Assembly (NCBI GenBank): GCA_024742405.1
Contig: JANSYP010000005.1
Span: 1 to 64,000, forward strand
Direction of reading: 5' to 3'
Origin: Paracoccaceae bacterium
GTDB lineage: Bacteria > Pseudomonadota > Alphaproteobacteria > Rhodobacterales > Rhodobacteraceae
DNA length: 64,000 nt
The position numbers and the translations under genes were made by a program. Below the pieces are notes generated by a model. That model worked only from the letters and a program-made list of their open reading frames with translations. It was not told where the DNA came from and searched no databases. Position 1 is the stretch's first letter. Each line of letters starts with the position of its first letter. This document shows positions 8,942 through 17,770 of the stretch, one piece after another.

Positions 8942-9787
8942 ATGAGTGATGAACCCGCGCCGGGGGTCCGGCTGGTCGACAGCCACTGCCACCTGGACTT
9001 CCCCGATTTCGCCGAAGAACTGCCCCAGGTCGTTGCCCGCGCCACCGCAGCCGGGGTGACCCGGATGGTCACGATCTGCACGAAACTCCGCAATGCCCCC
9101 GGCGTCCGCGCCATCGCGGAGGCGCATGACCCGGTCTTCTGGGCCGCGGGCACCCATCCGATGAGCGCGGCGGACGAACCCATGGCAACGGTGGAGGAGC
9201 TCACCGCGCTGGCCCGGCATCCCAAACTGGTCGGCATCGGCGAGAGCGGGCTCGACTATCATTATACGTCCGAGAGCGCCGCGGCGCAGGCCGAGAGCCT
9301 GGCGGTCCATATCGAGGCCGCGCGCCAAACCGGTCTACCGCTCATCATCCATGCGCGCGACGCCGACGAGGACATGGCCCGCATCCTGACCGGCGAACAC
9401 CGCGCCGGGCCCTACGCTTGCGTGATGCACTGCTTTTCCAGCAGCCCGGGCCTGGCCGAGGCCGCGCTGGATCTGGGGTTCTACCTCTCGATCTCCGGCA
9501 TCGCCGCGTTTCCGCGCTCTGATGCCTTGCGCGAAATCTTCGCCGCCGCCCCTCGCGACCGGCTGCTGGTGGAAACCGACGCGCCCTATCTCGCGCCGCC
9601 GCCCCACCGCGGCAAACGCAACGAGCCGGCCTATGTCGCGTTCACCTCCGCGCGCGTGGCCGAAGCGCTGGAGATGTCGCCGGAAGCGCTCGCGGCCCAG
9701 ACCACGGACAATTTCGACCGTCTCTTCGCAAAGGCCGCGGCCTGGCCCGGCACCGACGCGTCCGGCAACGGCGGCGTTGCCGCTTGA
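8942..9787 (+). CDS. TatD-family metal-dependent DNase/hydrolase
   Basis: 281 residues of TIM-barrel amidohydrolase type. VDSHCHLDFPDF near residue 12 supplies the metal-binding HxH. GESGLDYHY gives the conserved Glu, IIHARDA and MHCFSS supply further His ligands, and VETDAPYLAPPPHRGKRNEP is the family signature with the catalytic Asp. TatD-like proteins are magnesium-dependent 3'-5' nucleases linked to DNA repair. It follows holB by nine bases, and its TGA shares bases with the next ATG. Confidence 0.92.
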   Translation: MSDEPAPGVRLVDSHCHLDFPDFAEELPQVVARATAAGVTRMVTICTKLRNAPGVRAIAEAHDPVFWAAGTHPMSAADEPMATVEELTALARHPKLVGIGESGLDYHYTSESAAAQAESLAVHIEAARQTGLPLIIHARDADEDMARILTGEHRAGPYACVMHCFSSSPGLAEAALDLGFYLSISGIAAFPRSDALREIFAAAPRDRLLVETDAPYLAPPPHRGKRNEPAYVAFTSARVAEALEMSPEALAAQTTDNFDRLFAKAAAWPGTDASGNGGVAA

Positions 9788-10584
9788 TGGCGGATCTGCG
9801 CCTCACCATTCTGGGTTGCGGGTCCTCCGGTGGGGTGCCGCGGCTCGGCGGAATCTGGGGCGATTGCGACCCGGCCAACCCGCGCAACCGCCGCCGGCGC
9901 TGTTCGCTGCTTATCGAGCGGCACACCGAGGCCGGCACCACACGCGTCCTCATCGACACCTCGCCGGACCTGCGCGCCCAACTCCTGGATGCCGGTGTCG
10001 GCACCCTCGACGCGGTCGTCTACACCCATTCTCATGCCGATCACGTCCATGGGCTCGACGATCTGCGCATGATCGTCTTCAACACCCGCAAGCGCCTGCG
10101 CGTCTGGGCGGATGCCTCAACCCAGACCGACATCATGAGCCGCTTCGGCTATGCCTTCGTCCAGCCCGAGGGCTCGCCCTACCCGCCGATTCTCGAGATG
10201 GAGACGATCGCCGGCGACGTCACCGTCACCGGCGACGGCGGTCCCGTGACGCTGCACCCGATCCGGGTGAACCACGGCAGCATCGACGCGCTCGGCTTTC
10301 GCATCGGCGGCGTGGCCTACCTACCCGACGTGGCCGACATCCCGAAGGAGAGCTGGCCGCTCCTGCGGGGTCTCGACTGCTGGATCCTCGACAGCCTGCG
10401 CCGCACGCCCCACCCGAGCCATGCCCATCTGGAAAGGTCGCTGGAATGGATTGCCGAGGCCGCCCCGGCGCGCGCTGTTCTGACCAACATGCATATCGAT
10501 CTCGACTACGCGACGGTGGAGGCCGAGACGCCGCCCCATATCACACCAGCCTATGACGGGATGGTCCTGAGCTTTCCGGCCTGA
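9787..10584 (+). CDS. MBL-fold metallohydrolase, PhnP-like
   Basis: 265 residues. LGCGSSGGVPRLGGIWGDCD at the N-terminus and YTHSHADHVHGLDDLRMIVF give the HxHxDH zinc site of metallo-beta-lactamase-fold phosphodiesterases. A later His (IRVNHGS) and Asp (YLPDVADIP) complete the dinuclear site. The GSSGGVPR start is typical of the subgroup related to PhnP (phosphoribosyl cyclic phosphodiesterase) and of proteins encoded after tatD in alphaproteobacteria. The physiological substrate is not known. The start overlaps the tatD stop as TGATG. Confidence 0.88.
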   Translation: MADLRLTILGCGSSGGVPRLGGIWGDCDPANPRNRRRRCSLLIERHTEAGTTRVLIDTSPDLRAQLLDAGVGTLDAVVYTHSHADHVHGLDDLRMIVFNTRKRLRVWADASTQTDIMSRFGYAFVQPEGSPYPPILEMETIAGDVTVTGDGGPVTLHPIRVNHGSIDALGFRIGGVAYLPDVADIPKESWPLLRGLDCWILDSLRRTPHPSHAHLERSLEWIAEAAPARAVLTNMHIDLDYATVEAETPPHITPAYDGMVLSFPA

Positions 10585-10587
10585 CCG

Positions 10588-11517
10588 GTGGGCGCGCTGA
10601 TCGAGATCATCCTGCCGGTCTTTCTGGTGATCGGCTTCGGCTATGGCGCGGCGCGCGCGGGGCTCTTTTCAGAAGCCCATGTCGACGCGCTGATGTATTT
10701 CGCCACCCATTTCGCAATCCCCTGCCTGCTGTTTCTCGCCATCGCGCGGATCGACCTGGCCTCGGACTTCGACTGGCGGTTGCTGGCGAGCTTCTATACC
10801 GGCGCGACGGCCGTGTTCGTTCTGGGTATCCTGGGCGCGCGCCTGCTCTTTGGCAGGCCCTGGGAGGACAGCGTCGCCATCGGCTTTTGCTGCCTCTTCT
10901 CGAACACTGTCCTGCTGGGTATCCCGATCGCACAACGCGCCTATGGCGAGGATGAGCTGGCGGCGGTCTTTTCCATCGTCGCTTTCCACTCGCCTTTTTG
11001 CTACCTGCTCGGGATCACAACGATGGAGATCACGCGCAGCAGCTCGGGCCAACTCATCCGCGCGGTGCCGCGAATCGCCAAGGCGATGTTCTCGAATGCC
11101 TTGATCCTGGGCATCGCCGCAGGCTTCGCCGTCAACCTGGCGGACGTAACCCTGCCGAACGTGGCGACCCAGGCGCTGGAGCTGATGGCGCGCGCCGGAC
11201 TGCCCGCGGCGCTTTTCGGGCTGGGCGGGATCCTCGCGCGCTACAGGCCTGAAGGCGACATGATGACGGTGCTTTTCATCGTCACGCTGTCGCTCGCGGT
11301 GCAGCCGGCCATCGTCTATGGCATGGTGCATCTGCTGGGGCTCGGGAAGGACGCGCTCCGCGCTGCGGTGATCACGGCCGCTATGGCCCCCGGCGTGAAC
11401 ACCTATATCTTCGCCGATCTCTATGGCAGCGCCCGCCGGGTCGCGGCCACCAGCGTGCTTGTCGGCACCGCCGCCTGCGCGCTCTCGGCCTGGGTCTGGC
11501 TGCAGATCCTTGGCTAG
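10588..11517 (+). CDS. AEC-family (auxin efflux carrier-like) transporter
   Basis: 309 residues with about ten hydrophobic segments, starting at a GTG three bases after the upstream stop. The N-terminus IIEIILPVFLVIGFGYGAAR and the block VLLGIPIAQRAYG match the AEC membrane transport family, whose members carry malonate, malate or other small carboxylates. The C-terminal half (ALGVNTYIFA-like MAPGVNTYIFADLYG) is the second repeat. It is the last gene of the dacC-tmk-holB-tatD-MBL set and is convergent with murD across a GC-rich repeat-bearing gap. The substrate is unknown. Confidence 0.85.
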   Translation: MGALIEIILPVFLVIGFGYGAARAGLFSEAHVDALMYFATHFAIPCLLFLAIARIDLASDFDWRLLASFYTGATAVFVLGILGARLLFGRPWEDSVAIGFCCLFSNTVLLGIPIAQRAYGEDELAAVFSIVAFHSPFCYLLGITTMEITRSSSGQLIRAVPRIAKAMFSNALILGIAAGFAVNLADVTLPNVATQALELMARAGLPAALFGLGGILARYRPEGDMMTVLFIVTLSLAVQPAIVYGMVHLLGLGKDALRAAVITAAMAPGVNTYIFADLYGSARRVAATSVLVGTAACALSAWVWLQILG

Positions 11518-11529
11518 GACGGGATTCGC

Positions 11530-11660
11530 TGGCGCGACGTAGTCGTTTCAAGAGGTCCCGCAAGGGCTCCTCCCGCCCGTCGGTCCAGCGGCGCTGACGC
11601 GCCGCCGTCCTCCCGTTGGGCCGTGCGCGGCTTCGCCGCGCCGGCGCATCGCGCCCGAAG
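11530..11660. repeat. GC-rich intergenic repeat, copy A
   Basis: The gap between the convergent AEC transporter and murD contains GGGCTCCTCCCGCCCGTC, then CCTCCCGTTGGGCCGTGCGC and a GC-rich inverted segment (GCGCGGC, TTC, GCCGCGC). The same string order occurs at about 50050-50140, where CTCCCGTTGGGCCGCGCGCC is followed by a similar snap-back. It resembles a REP-like intergenic family. It may also serve as a bidirectional transcription stop between the two operons, although no T-run is present. Confidence 0.5.
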
Positions 11661-11703
11661 TGCAGGGGCGGGCGGATGGGCTGCGCTTCGGGCGCGATCC
11701 CCC

Positions 11704-13107
11704 TCACCTGTCAGGCAATGCCGCGACCGCCGCGATGAAGGCTTCGCCGCGTTTCTCGAAATTCGGATACTGGTCGAAACTCGCTGCCGCGGGCGCCAGC
11801 AGCACCGTATCGCCGGCCTCGGCCTCGGCTGCGGCCTGTTCCACGGCACGCGCCATAGTCTCGCAAATCTCTAGCTCGATCCCCCCGAGCTGCAGCGCGA
11901 ATTCCCGCGCCGAATGCCCGATCAGATAGGCCTTGCGCACCGCGTCCAAATGGGGCCCTAGCGCATCAATGCCGCCCTCCTTGCCCAGACCACCCGCAAT
12001 CCATCGGATGTTGGGAAAGGCCTGCAGCGCCTGGGCCGCGCTGTCGGTATTCGTTGCCTTGCTGTCATTGACGAAGGTCACACCGCCGCGCACCGCCACG
12101 ATCTGGCTGCGATGGGGCAGGCCCTCGAAGCTCTCGAACCCGGCGGCAATCTCGCGCGGGGCGAGCCCCACCGCCCGGAGCGCGCCATAGGCCGCGCAGG
12201 CATTCTGGTGGTTGTGGCGCCCCGGCAGCCCAGTGATTTCGCGGAGATCGATGCTGCCGACCTGCCGTCCCTTGCGCCATTCCGCGAGGAACCCCTTGCG
12301 GGCGAAAACCGACCAGCCCGGTCCGCCGAGCTTACGCGTCACCGACACCTCGATGACCGCCATGTCGCCCGGCCCGCCGGAGAGCTGGTTGGCCAGAAAC
12401 CGCCCCTCGATCTCGTCCACGCCGATCACCGCGCGATCCGGCCCGCCCTCGGCAAAGAGCCGGCGCTTGGCGGCGAAATACCCCCCCATCCCGCCATGGC
12501 GATCCAGATGGTCGGGCGTGAGATTGGTGAAAACCGCCACGTCCGGGGTCAGCGCACGGGCAAGCTCGGTCTGGTAGGACGAGAGCTCCAGAACCACCAG
12601 ATCGCCGTCCCCGGGCGGGTCGATATCGAGTACGCCGCGCCCGATATTGCCGGCAAGCTGACTCTCGCGCCCCGCTTCGCGCAGACAGTGGTGGGTCAGC
12701 GCCGCGGTGGTCGATTTACCGTTGGAGCCGGTGATTGCGATCACCCGCGGCGGGCTGTCGAACCGGTCCCAGGCTGGGCCTGCGAGCGACCGAAAGAAGA
12801 GCCCCACATCGTTGTCCACCGGCACGTCCGCATCCCAGGCCGCCGCGATCACCGGATTGGGCGCGGGGTAGAGATGGGGAATGCCGGGGCTCACCACCAG
12901 CAGATCGACCCCGTTGAACCCGTCCGCACGGCTCAGATCACGCAAGGCGTAGCCCGCCTCTTCGGCGCGCCCCCGCGCCTCGGCGCTGTCGTCCCAGAGG
13001 AGCGGTTCCGCCCCGCCCTCGGCCAGCGCCCGCGCCGCCGCCAGCCCCGACCGACCCAGCCCCAGCACGGCGACGCGGGCGCCGGCCACACCCTGAACCG
13101 GGATCAC
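11704..13107 (-). CDS. murD: UDP-N-acetylmuramoyl-L-alanine--D-glutamate ligase
   Basis: 467 residues; ATP-dependent addition of D-Glu to UDP-MurNAc-L-Ala. The N-terminal nucleotide domain carries [20 protein letters not shown], the P-loop is [17 protein letters not shown], and [19 protein letters not shown] plus [17 protein letters not shown] are MurD hallmarks. The GTG at 13107 is chosen because it overlaps the SDR stop as GTGA; a longer reading to 13176 would bury the upstream gene's end. It is the last gene of the dcw segment here. The expected next gene, ftsW, is absent and the neighbour is convergent. Confidence 0.93.
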   Translation of the reverse strand: MIPVQGVAGARVAVLGLGRSGLAAARALAEGGAEPLLWDDSAEARGRAEEAGYALRDLSRADGFNGVDLLVVSPGIPHLYPAPNPVIAAAWDADVPVDNDVGLFFRSLAGPAWDRFDSPPRVIAITGSNGKSTTAALTHHCLREAGRESQLAGNIGRGVLDIDPPGDGDLVVLELSSYQTELARALTPDVAVFTNLTPDHLDRHGGMGGYFAAKRRLFAEGGPDRAVIGVDEIEGRFLANQLSGGPGDMAVIEVSVTRKLGGPGWSVFARKGFLAEWRKGRQVGSIDLREITGLPGRHNHQNACAAYGALRAVGLAPREIAAGFESFEGLPHRSQIVAVRGGVTFVNDSKATNTDSAAQALQAFPNIRWIAGGLGKEGGIDALGPHLDAVRKAYLIGHSAREFALQLGGIELEICETMARAVEQAAAEAEAGDTVLLAPAAASFDQYPNFEKRGEAFIAAVAALPDR

Positions 13108-13763
13108 CACGAGATCGGCTTTCTGTCGCGAAAGAATCCGCCCGTGGGCCCGTCCGCGGGCAGCGTGGCGAGCCACAGCGCCGTCTCGGCACCCTCAGCC
13201 GGGCTGCGCGTTGCGGCGGCCCCACCTATGCGCGTGCGCACCCAGCCAGGGCACATCGCGTTGATCTTCACCTGGTCCGACAACTCGCGCGACAGCGCCA
13301 GGGTCATTGCGTTCAGCGCCGCCTTCGCCGTGCCATAGGCGCCAGGCCCTTCGAGCCCCTCGCCGAAGCTGCCCCAGCCCGAGGACAGGTTGACGATCCG
13401 GCCATAGCCGCGCGCGCCCATATGCGGGCTCAGCAGCCGGATCAACTCGTAGGGCGCGTGCACCATCACCTGCATCGCCTCCAGGAACTCCTCGGGCGCG
13501 CGGAGCATGCTGCCGTCATGGAGCACGCCGGCATTGTTCACCAGCACGTCGATCTCGCCCGCGCCGTCGAGCGCCATGGCAAAGCTCTCGGGATGCATCA
13601 GATCGAGTGTGATCGACCGGATTCCGATCCCGCGCGCGGCGCTCTCGCCGGCCGCCGCGCTGCGCGAAGCAATCACCACATCCAGCCCGGCCACGGCCAG
13701 CCCTTTTGCAATCGCCAGCCCGATGCCGCGATTGCCGCCGGTGACCAGCGCGCGGCGGGCCAT
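13104..13763 (-). CDS. SDR-family oxidoreductase inside the dcw cluster
   Basis: 219 residues, classical short-chain dehydrogenase. [19 protein letters not shown] is the dinucleotide-binding TGxxxGIG motif, [11 protein letters not shown] is the NNAG motif, and [12 protein letters not shown] supplies the catalytic Tyr-x-x-x-Lys. [10 protein letters not shown] follows as expected. It lies one base after mraY and overlaps murD by four bases (GTGA), so it is embedded in and coupled to the cell-wall operon. The substrate is unknown. SDRs at this position are not part of the textbook dcw cluster, and a link to envelope metabolism is inference only. Confidence 0.88.
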   Translation of the reverse strand: MARRALVTGGNRGIGLAIAKGLAVAGLDVVIASRSAAAGESAARGIGIRSITLDLMHPESFAMALDGAGEIDVLVNNAGVLHDGSMLRAPEEFLEAMQVMVHAPYELIRLLSPHMGARGYGRIVNLSSGWGSFGEGLEGPGAYGTAKAALNAMTLALSRELSDQVKINAMCPGWVRTRIGGAAATRSPAEGAETALWLATLPADGPTGGFFRDRKPISW

Positions 13764-13764
13764 C

Positions 13765-14850
13765 TCAGCGCACCTTCAGCGTGGCCAGCCCGATCAGCGC
13801 GAGGATCAGGGAGACGATCCAGAAGCGGATCACGATCTGCGGCTCGGCCCAGCCCTTCTGTTCGAAATGATGGTGGATCGGCGCCATCAGGAAGACCCGT
13901 TTGCCGGTGCGCTTGAAATAGAGCACCTGAATGATGACCGAGAGCGCCTCGATCACGAAGAGCCCGCCGACGATGGCCAGCACGATCTCATGCTTGGTCG
14001 CGACCGCGATGGCGCCCAGAGCCCCTCCGAGCGCGAGACTGCCGGTGTCGCCCATGAAGACCGCTGCGGGCGGCGCGTTATACCACAGAAATCCCAATCC
14101 CCCGCCGATCAACCCGGCTGAGAAGATCAGGATCTCGCCGGTGCCGGGCACGTAATGGACATCGAGATAGTCGGTGAAATCGACCCGGCCCACCGCATAG
14201 GCAATCACGCCCAGCGTGCCGGCCGCGATCATCACCGGCATCACCGCCAGCCCGTCGAGCCCGTCGGTGAGGTTCACCGCATTGGCCGCGCCGAGGATTA
14301 CGATGATCCCAAACGGAATGAAGAGCACGCCGAGGTTCAGCAACACATCCTTGAGGAAGGGAAAGGCCAGCTGGTTGGTCAGCGCATCGGGGTGAAACCA
14401 GGCCGCCCAGCCCGCGGCGACCGCTGCGATCACGACCCCGATGGCCAGGCGCAGCTTGCCCGACACGCCCTTGGAGGTCTGCTTGCTGACCTTCGCATAG
14501 TCATCCGCGAACCCGATCGCCCCGAAACTGACCGTCACCAGCAGCACCATCCAGACATAGGGATTGTCCAACCGCGCCCAGAGCAGGGTGGAGACCACGA
14601 GCGCCGAGAGGATAAGCAACCCCCCCATCGTCGGCGTGCCCGCCTTTGCGAGGATATGGCTTTCGGGGCCGTCCTCGCGGATGGGCTGGCCCTTTTTTTG
14701 CTTTTTTCTCAGTAAGTTGATCAGAGGCTTGCCAAATATAAAGCCGAATATGAGCGCCGTGACAAAGGCCCCGCCCGCCCGGAACGTGATGTAACGGAAC
14801 AGGTTGAATAGGTCGCCGCCATCGGAGAAGGCGGTCAGCCAATAAAGCAT
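13765..14850 (-). CDS. mraY: phospho-N-acetylmuramoyl-pentapeptide-transferase
   Basis: 361 residues with about ten transmembrane helices; transfers phospho-MurNAc-pentapeptide to undecaprenyl phosphate to make lipid I. The signatures are present: [10 protein letters not shown] near residue 75, [16 protein letters not shown] (catalytic Asp pair), [10 protein letters not shown], and [12 protein letters not shown] near the end. Length and order match the family. Its start overlaps the end of murF by one base. Confidence 0.97.
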   Translation of the reverse strand: MLYWLTAFSDGGDLFNLFRYITFRAGGAFVTALIFGFIFGKPLINLLRKKQKKGQPIREDGPESHILAKAGTPTMGGLLILSALVVSTLLWARLDNPYVWMVLLVTVSFGAIGFADDYAKVSKQTSKGVSGKLRLAIGVVIAAVAAGWAAWFHPDALTNQLAFPFLKDVLLNLGVLFIPFGIIVILGAANAVNLTDGLDGLAVMPVMIAAGTLGVIAYAVGRVDFTDYLDVHYVPGTGEILIFSAGLIGGGLGFLWYNAPPAAVFMGDTGSLALGGALGAIAVATKHEIVLAIVGGLFVIEALSVIIQVLYFKRTGKRVFLMAPIHHHFEQKGWAEPQIVIRFWIVSLILALIGLATLKVR

Positions 14851-16271
14851 TAGATAGGTCCTCGCACTGCCTCGGGGGCGGGGTGCCCCAGTTCGCGCAG
14901 CGCGTCAACAACGCGGGAGACCTGGCTGCCCTTTGATCCCTTGACCAGCACCACGTCCCCGTCCCGGACGAGCCCGGCGGCGAGGCCGGCCAGAGCGTTG
15001 GCGTTGTCGGTCTTCTCGCCGCGCAGATCGTCGGGCAACGCCGCCCAGAGCGCGGCCATACGCGGCCCGGCGCAGTGGATTCGGTCGAGCGCGGCCAGCG
15101 CCGGCAACTCCGCCAGCCCGGAATGGAGCGCGGCCTCTTGGGGCCCAAGCTCCAACATGTCGCCCAGAACCGCGATGCGACGCCCGCCGGGGCGCGGCTC
15201 GGTGGCCGCCAGCACTTCGAGCGCCGCCGCAATCGAGGTCGGATTGGCATTGTAGGCATCGTCGAACAAGTCGAACGCGCCGCCGGACAGCGGCACCCGC
15301 TCCCGCGTGCCGCGCCCCGGCGGCGGGCGCCAGTCCGCCAGCCCGCGGATCGCCGCATCGAGATCGGCGCCCAGAGCCTCCGCCGCCGCCAGCACCGCCA
15401 GCGCATTCATCGCGAAATGCCGCCCCGAGGTCTCCAGCGTAAAGCGTACCGGCGCACCCCGGATCTCTGCCGTGATCTCGGTCCGGTCGCCGCAGAGCTC
15501 CGCGTCCACGAGGCGATAGGGCAGCCCAGGCTCGCTGCCGAACGGCACCGGCACGCCGTAGGCGTTCGCCGCCCGCGCCAGGATCGGGGCGGTCTCGACA
15601 TCGGCATTGTAGATCGCCGTACCGCCAGGCTGCAGACCGGCAAAGATCGATGCCTTTTCGGCGGCGATGCCCGCCAGCCCGTCCTCGAACGCCTCCAGAT
15701 GAGCCGCCGCCACTGTGGTGACCAAGGCCACGTCGGGGCCGGCCAGCGCGGCCAGCGGCGCAATCTCTCCGGGATGATTCATGCCGATCTCGATCACGGC
15801 ATAATCCGCATCCGCCGGGCAGCGCGCCAGCGTCAACGGCACGCCCCAATGGTTGTTAAAGCTCTTCTCGGCGGCATGGACCATGCCCTGCGGCGCCAGG
15901 GCCGCACGCAGCATCTCTTTGGCCGAGGTTTTGCCGACCGACCCGGTGATCGCCGCCACCCGGGCGGTGGTCTCCGCCCGCCGTGCCTCGGCCATCGCGA
16001 TCAGCGCTTCCAGCACATCCTCGACAATCAGCAGCGGCGCATCGGCCGCCACGCCCTCCTCGGGCAGGCGGCTGACCAGGGCCGCCGCCGCGCCCTTGGC
16101 GAGCGCATCGGCCACGAAATCATGCCCGTCGCGGCGGTCTTTCAGGGCCACGAACATCTCGCCCGGCAGGATACTACGGGTGTCAATCGACAGGCCCGTA
16201 ACGGCCCAGTCTGCCTTTGCCGTGCCCCCGGTCGCCGCCACCGCCTGCGCGGCGGTCCAGAGCGGGCTCAC
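14850..16271 (-). CDS. murF: UDP-N-acetylmuramoyl-tripeptide--D-alanyl-D-alanine ligase
   Basis: 473 residues; adds D-Ala-D-Ala to the UDP-MurNAc tripeptide. P-loop [20 protein letters not shown] lies near residue 110, followed by [15 protein letters not shown] and [15 protein letters not shown], both typical of MurF, and later [19 protein letters not shown]. The N-terminal substrate domain contains [20 protein letters not shown]. It is coupled at both ends: four-base overlap with murE and one-base overlap with mraY. Confidence 0.96.
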   Translation of the reverse strand: MSPLWTAAQAVAATGGTAKADWAVTGLSIDTRSILPGEMFVALKDRRDGHDFVADALAKGAAAALVSRLPEEGVAADAPLLIVEDVLEALIAMAEARRAETTARVAAITGSVGKTSAKEMLRAALAPQGMVHAAEKSFNNHWGVPLTLARCPADADYAVIEIGMNHPGEIAPLAALAGPDVALVTTVAAAHLEAFEDGLAGIAAEKASIFAGLQPGGTAIYNADVETAPILARAANAYGVPVPFGSEPGLPYRLVDAELCGDRTEITAEIRGAPVRFTLETSGRHFAMNALAVLAAAEALGADLDAAIRGLADWRPPPGRGTRERVPLSGGAFDLFDDAYNANPTSIAAALEVLAATEPRPGGRRIAVLGDMLELGPQEAALHSGLAELPALAALDRIHCAGPRMAALWAALPDDLRGEKTDNANALAGLAAGLVRDGDVVLVKGSKGSQVSRVVDALRELGHPAPEAVRGPI

Positions 16272-17758
16272 GCCACGCCCCCGTCGAGCGCAGCCACCGC
16301 GACACTCGCCTGTTCGACATCGTCGAAGGGCAGGACATCGGCGCCGACGATCTGACCAGTCTCGTGGCCCTTGCCCGCCACCAGCAGCGCATCGCCCGGC
16401 TCCAGCGCATCGACGCCGCGCAGGATCGCCTCGGCCCGGTCGGGCACGTCGAGCGCCTCGGGTGCGCCCTGACGCACCATCGCGCGGATCAGGTCAGGAT
16501 CCTCGTTGCGCGGATTGTCATCGGTCACGATCACCACCTCTGCATAGCGTGCCGCGGCCTGCCCCATCAGCACGCGCTTGCCCCGGTCCCTGTCGCCGCC
16601 TGCGCCCAGCACGACATGGAGACGCCCCAGCACATGGGGGCGCAGCGCCTTGAGCGCCGTGGCCACCGCGTCGGGCGTATGGGCATAGTCAACGAACACG
16701 CTCGCCCCGTTGGCCCGGGTCGCCGCGAGCTGCATCCGCCCGCGTACGCCTGTGAGCCGCGACAGCGTGTCGAACGTGGCCTCGGGATCCTCGCCTCCCG
16801 CGATCACCAATGCGGCGGCGATGAGCGCGTTGCTCGACTGAAAGCCACCGATCAGGTTCAACCGCGCCAACCGCGGACGCCCCTGCCAGTTGAACCGCAG
16901 ATCCTGCCCCGTCGCGTCAAAGCGCTGGCCAGTGACACGCAGCACGCAGTCCTCATGACGGCCCAGTCCCAGGACCTCCTGCCCCCGCGCTTCCGCGATG
17001 CCGGCCATCTCGGGCCCCTTGGGATCGTCGAGATTGATCACCGCGACTCCGTCCTCGGTCAAGAGCCGGTCGAAGAGACCCGCCTTGGCCGCGAAATAGG
17101 CCTCGAAACTGCCATGGTAATCCAGATGATCCTGGGAGAAATTCGTGAACCCCGCCGCCGACAGCCGCACCCCGTCGAGCCGTCGCTGGTCAAGCCCATG
17201 GGACGAGGCTTCCATCGCCAGGTGGGTGACGCCAGCCTTGGCCATGGCCGCCAGATGGCGTTGCAGCGTCACTGGCTCGGGCGTGGTATGGCCCAGGGGC
17301 GCCGCATAGGCGCCTTCGATGCCCGTGGTGCCCAGATTGGCAGCGGTCAGACCCAGCTGGGTCCAGATCTGGCGCGCGAAGGTCGCCACGGACGTCTTGC
17401 CGTTGGTGCCGGTGACCGCCACGACGACCTGGGGCTGCCCGCCGAACCAGAGTGCCGCGGCAAAGGCCAGCGCCTGGCGCGGATCCTCGGTGATGACCAA
17501 CGGCACGGCAATATCGCCCTCCGCCCGGATCAGCGCCGCCCCGGCCGGATCCGTCAGGATCGCAGCCGCACCGGCCGCCATCGCGCTTCGGGCAAAACGC
17601 GCGCCATGCTCGACGTTGCCTGGCAGGGCTGCAAAGAGGTTGCCGACCTTCACCGCCCGGCTGTCCACGGTCAGCCCGCTCACGGTCACACCACTGCCGC
17701 CGGCATCGTGCAGCCCGATCTCACCGAGCGTTTTCGCCGATCCTGTCTCGCCTGCCAT
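16268..17758 (-). CDS. murE: UDP-MurNAc-L-Ala-D-Glu--meso-DAP ligase
   Basis: 496 residues; adds meso-diaminopimelate to the nucleotide precursor. The N-terminal domain carries VSGLTVDSRAVKVGNLFAAL, P-loop AVTGTNGKTSVATFARQ sits near residue 105, and NFSQDHLDYHGSFEAYFAAK includes the ATPase His. TDDNPRNEDP contains the DNPR motif that marks meso-DAP-specific MurE. It follows ftsI by 12 bases. A 259-base internal piece of this gene (17202-17460) recurs at 34047-34305 as an isolated fragment. Confidence 0.97.
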   Translation of the reverse strand: MAGETGSAKTLGEIGLHDAGGSGVTVSGLTVDSRAVKVGNLFAALPGNVEHGARFARSAMAAGAAAILTDPAGAALIRAEGDIAVPLVITEDPRQALAFAAALWFGGQPQVVVAVTGTNGKTSVATFARQIWTQLGLTAANLGTTGIEGAYAAPLGHTTPEPVTLQRHLAAMAKAGVTHLAMEASSHGLDQRRLDGVRLSAAGFTNFSQDHLDYHGSFEAYFAAKAGLFDRLLTEDGVAVINLDDPKGPEMAGIAEARGQEVLGLGRHEDCVLRVTGQRFDATGQDLRFNWQGRPRLARLNLIGGFQSSNALIAAALVIAGGEDPEATFDTLSRLTGVRGRMQLAATRANGASVFVDYAHTPDAVATALKALRPHVLGRLHVVLGAGGDRDRGKRVLMGQAAARYAEVVIVTDDNPRNEDPDLIRAMVRQGAPEALDVPDRAEAILRGVDALEPGDALLVAGKGHETGQIVGADVLPFDDVEQASVAVAALDGGVA

Positions 17759-17770
17759 CCGCCCCGCCTA

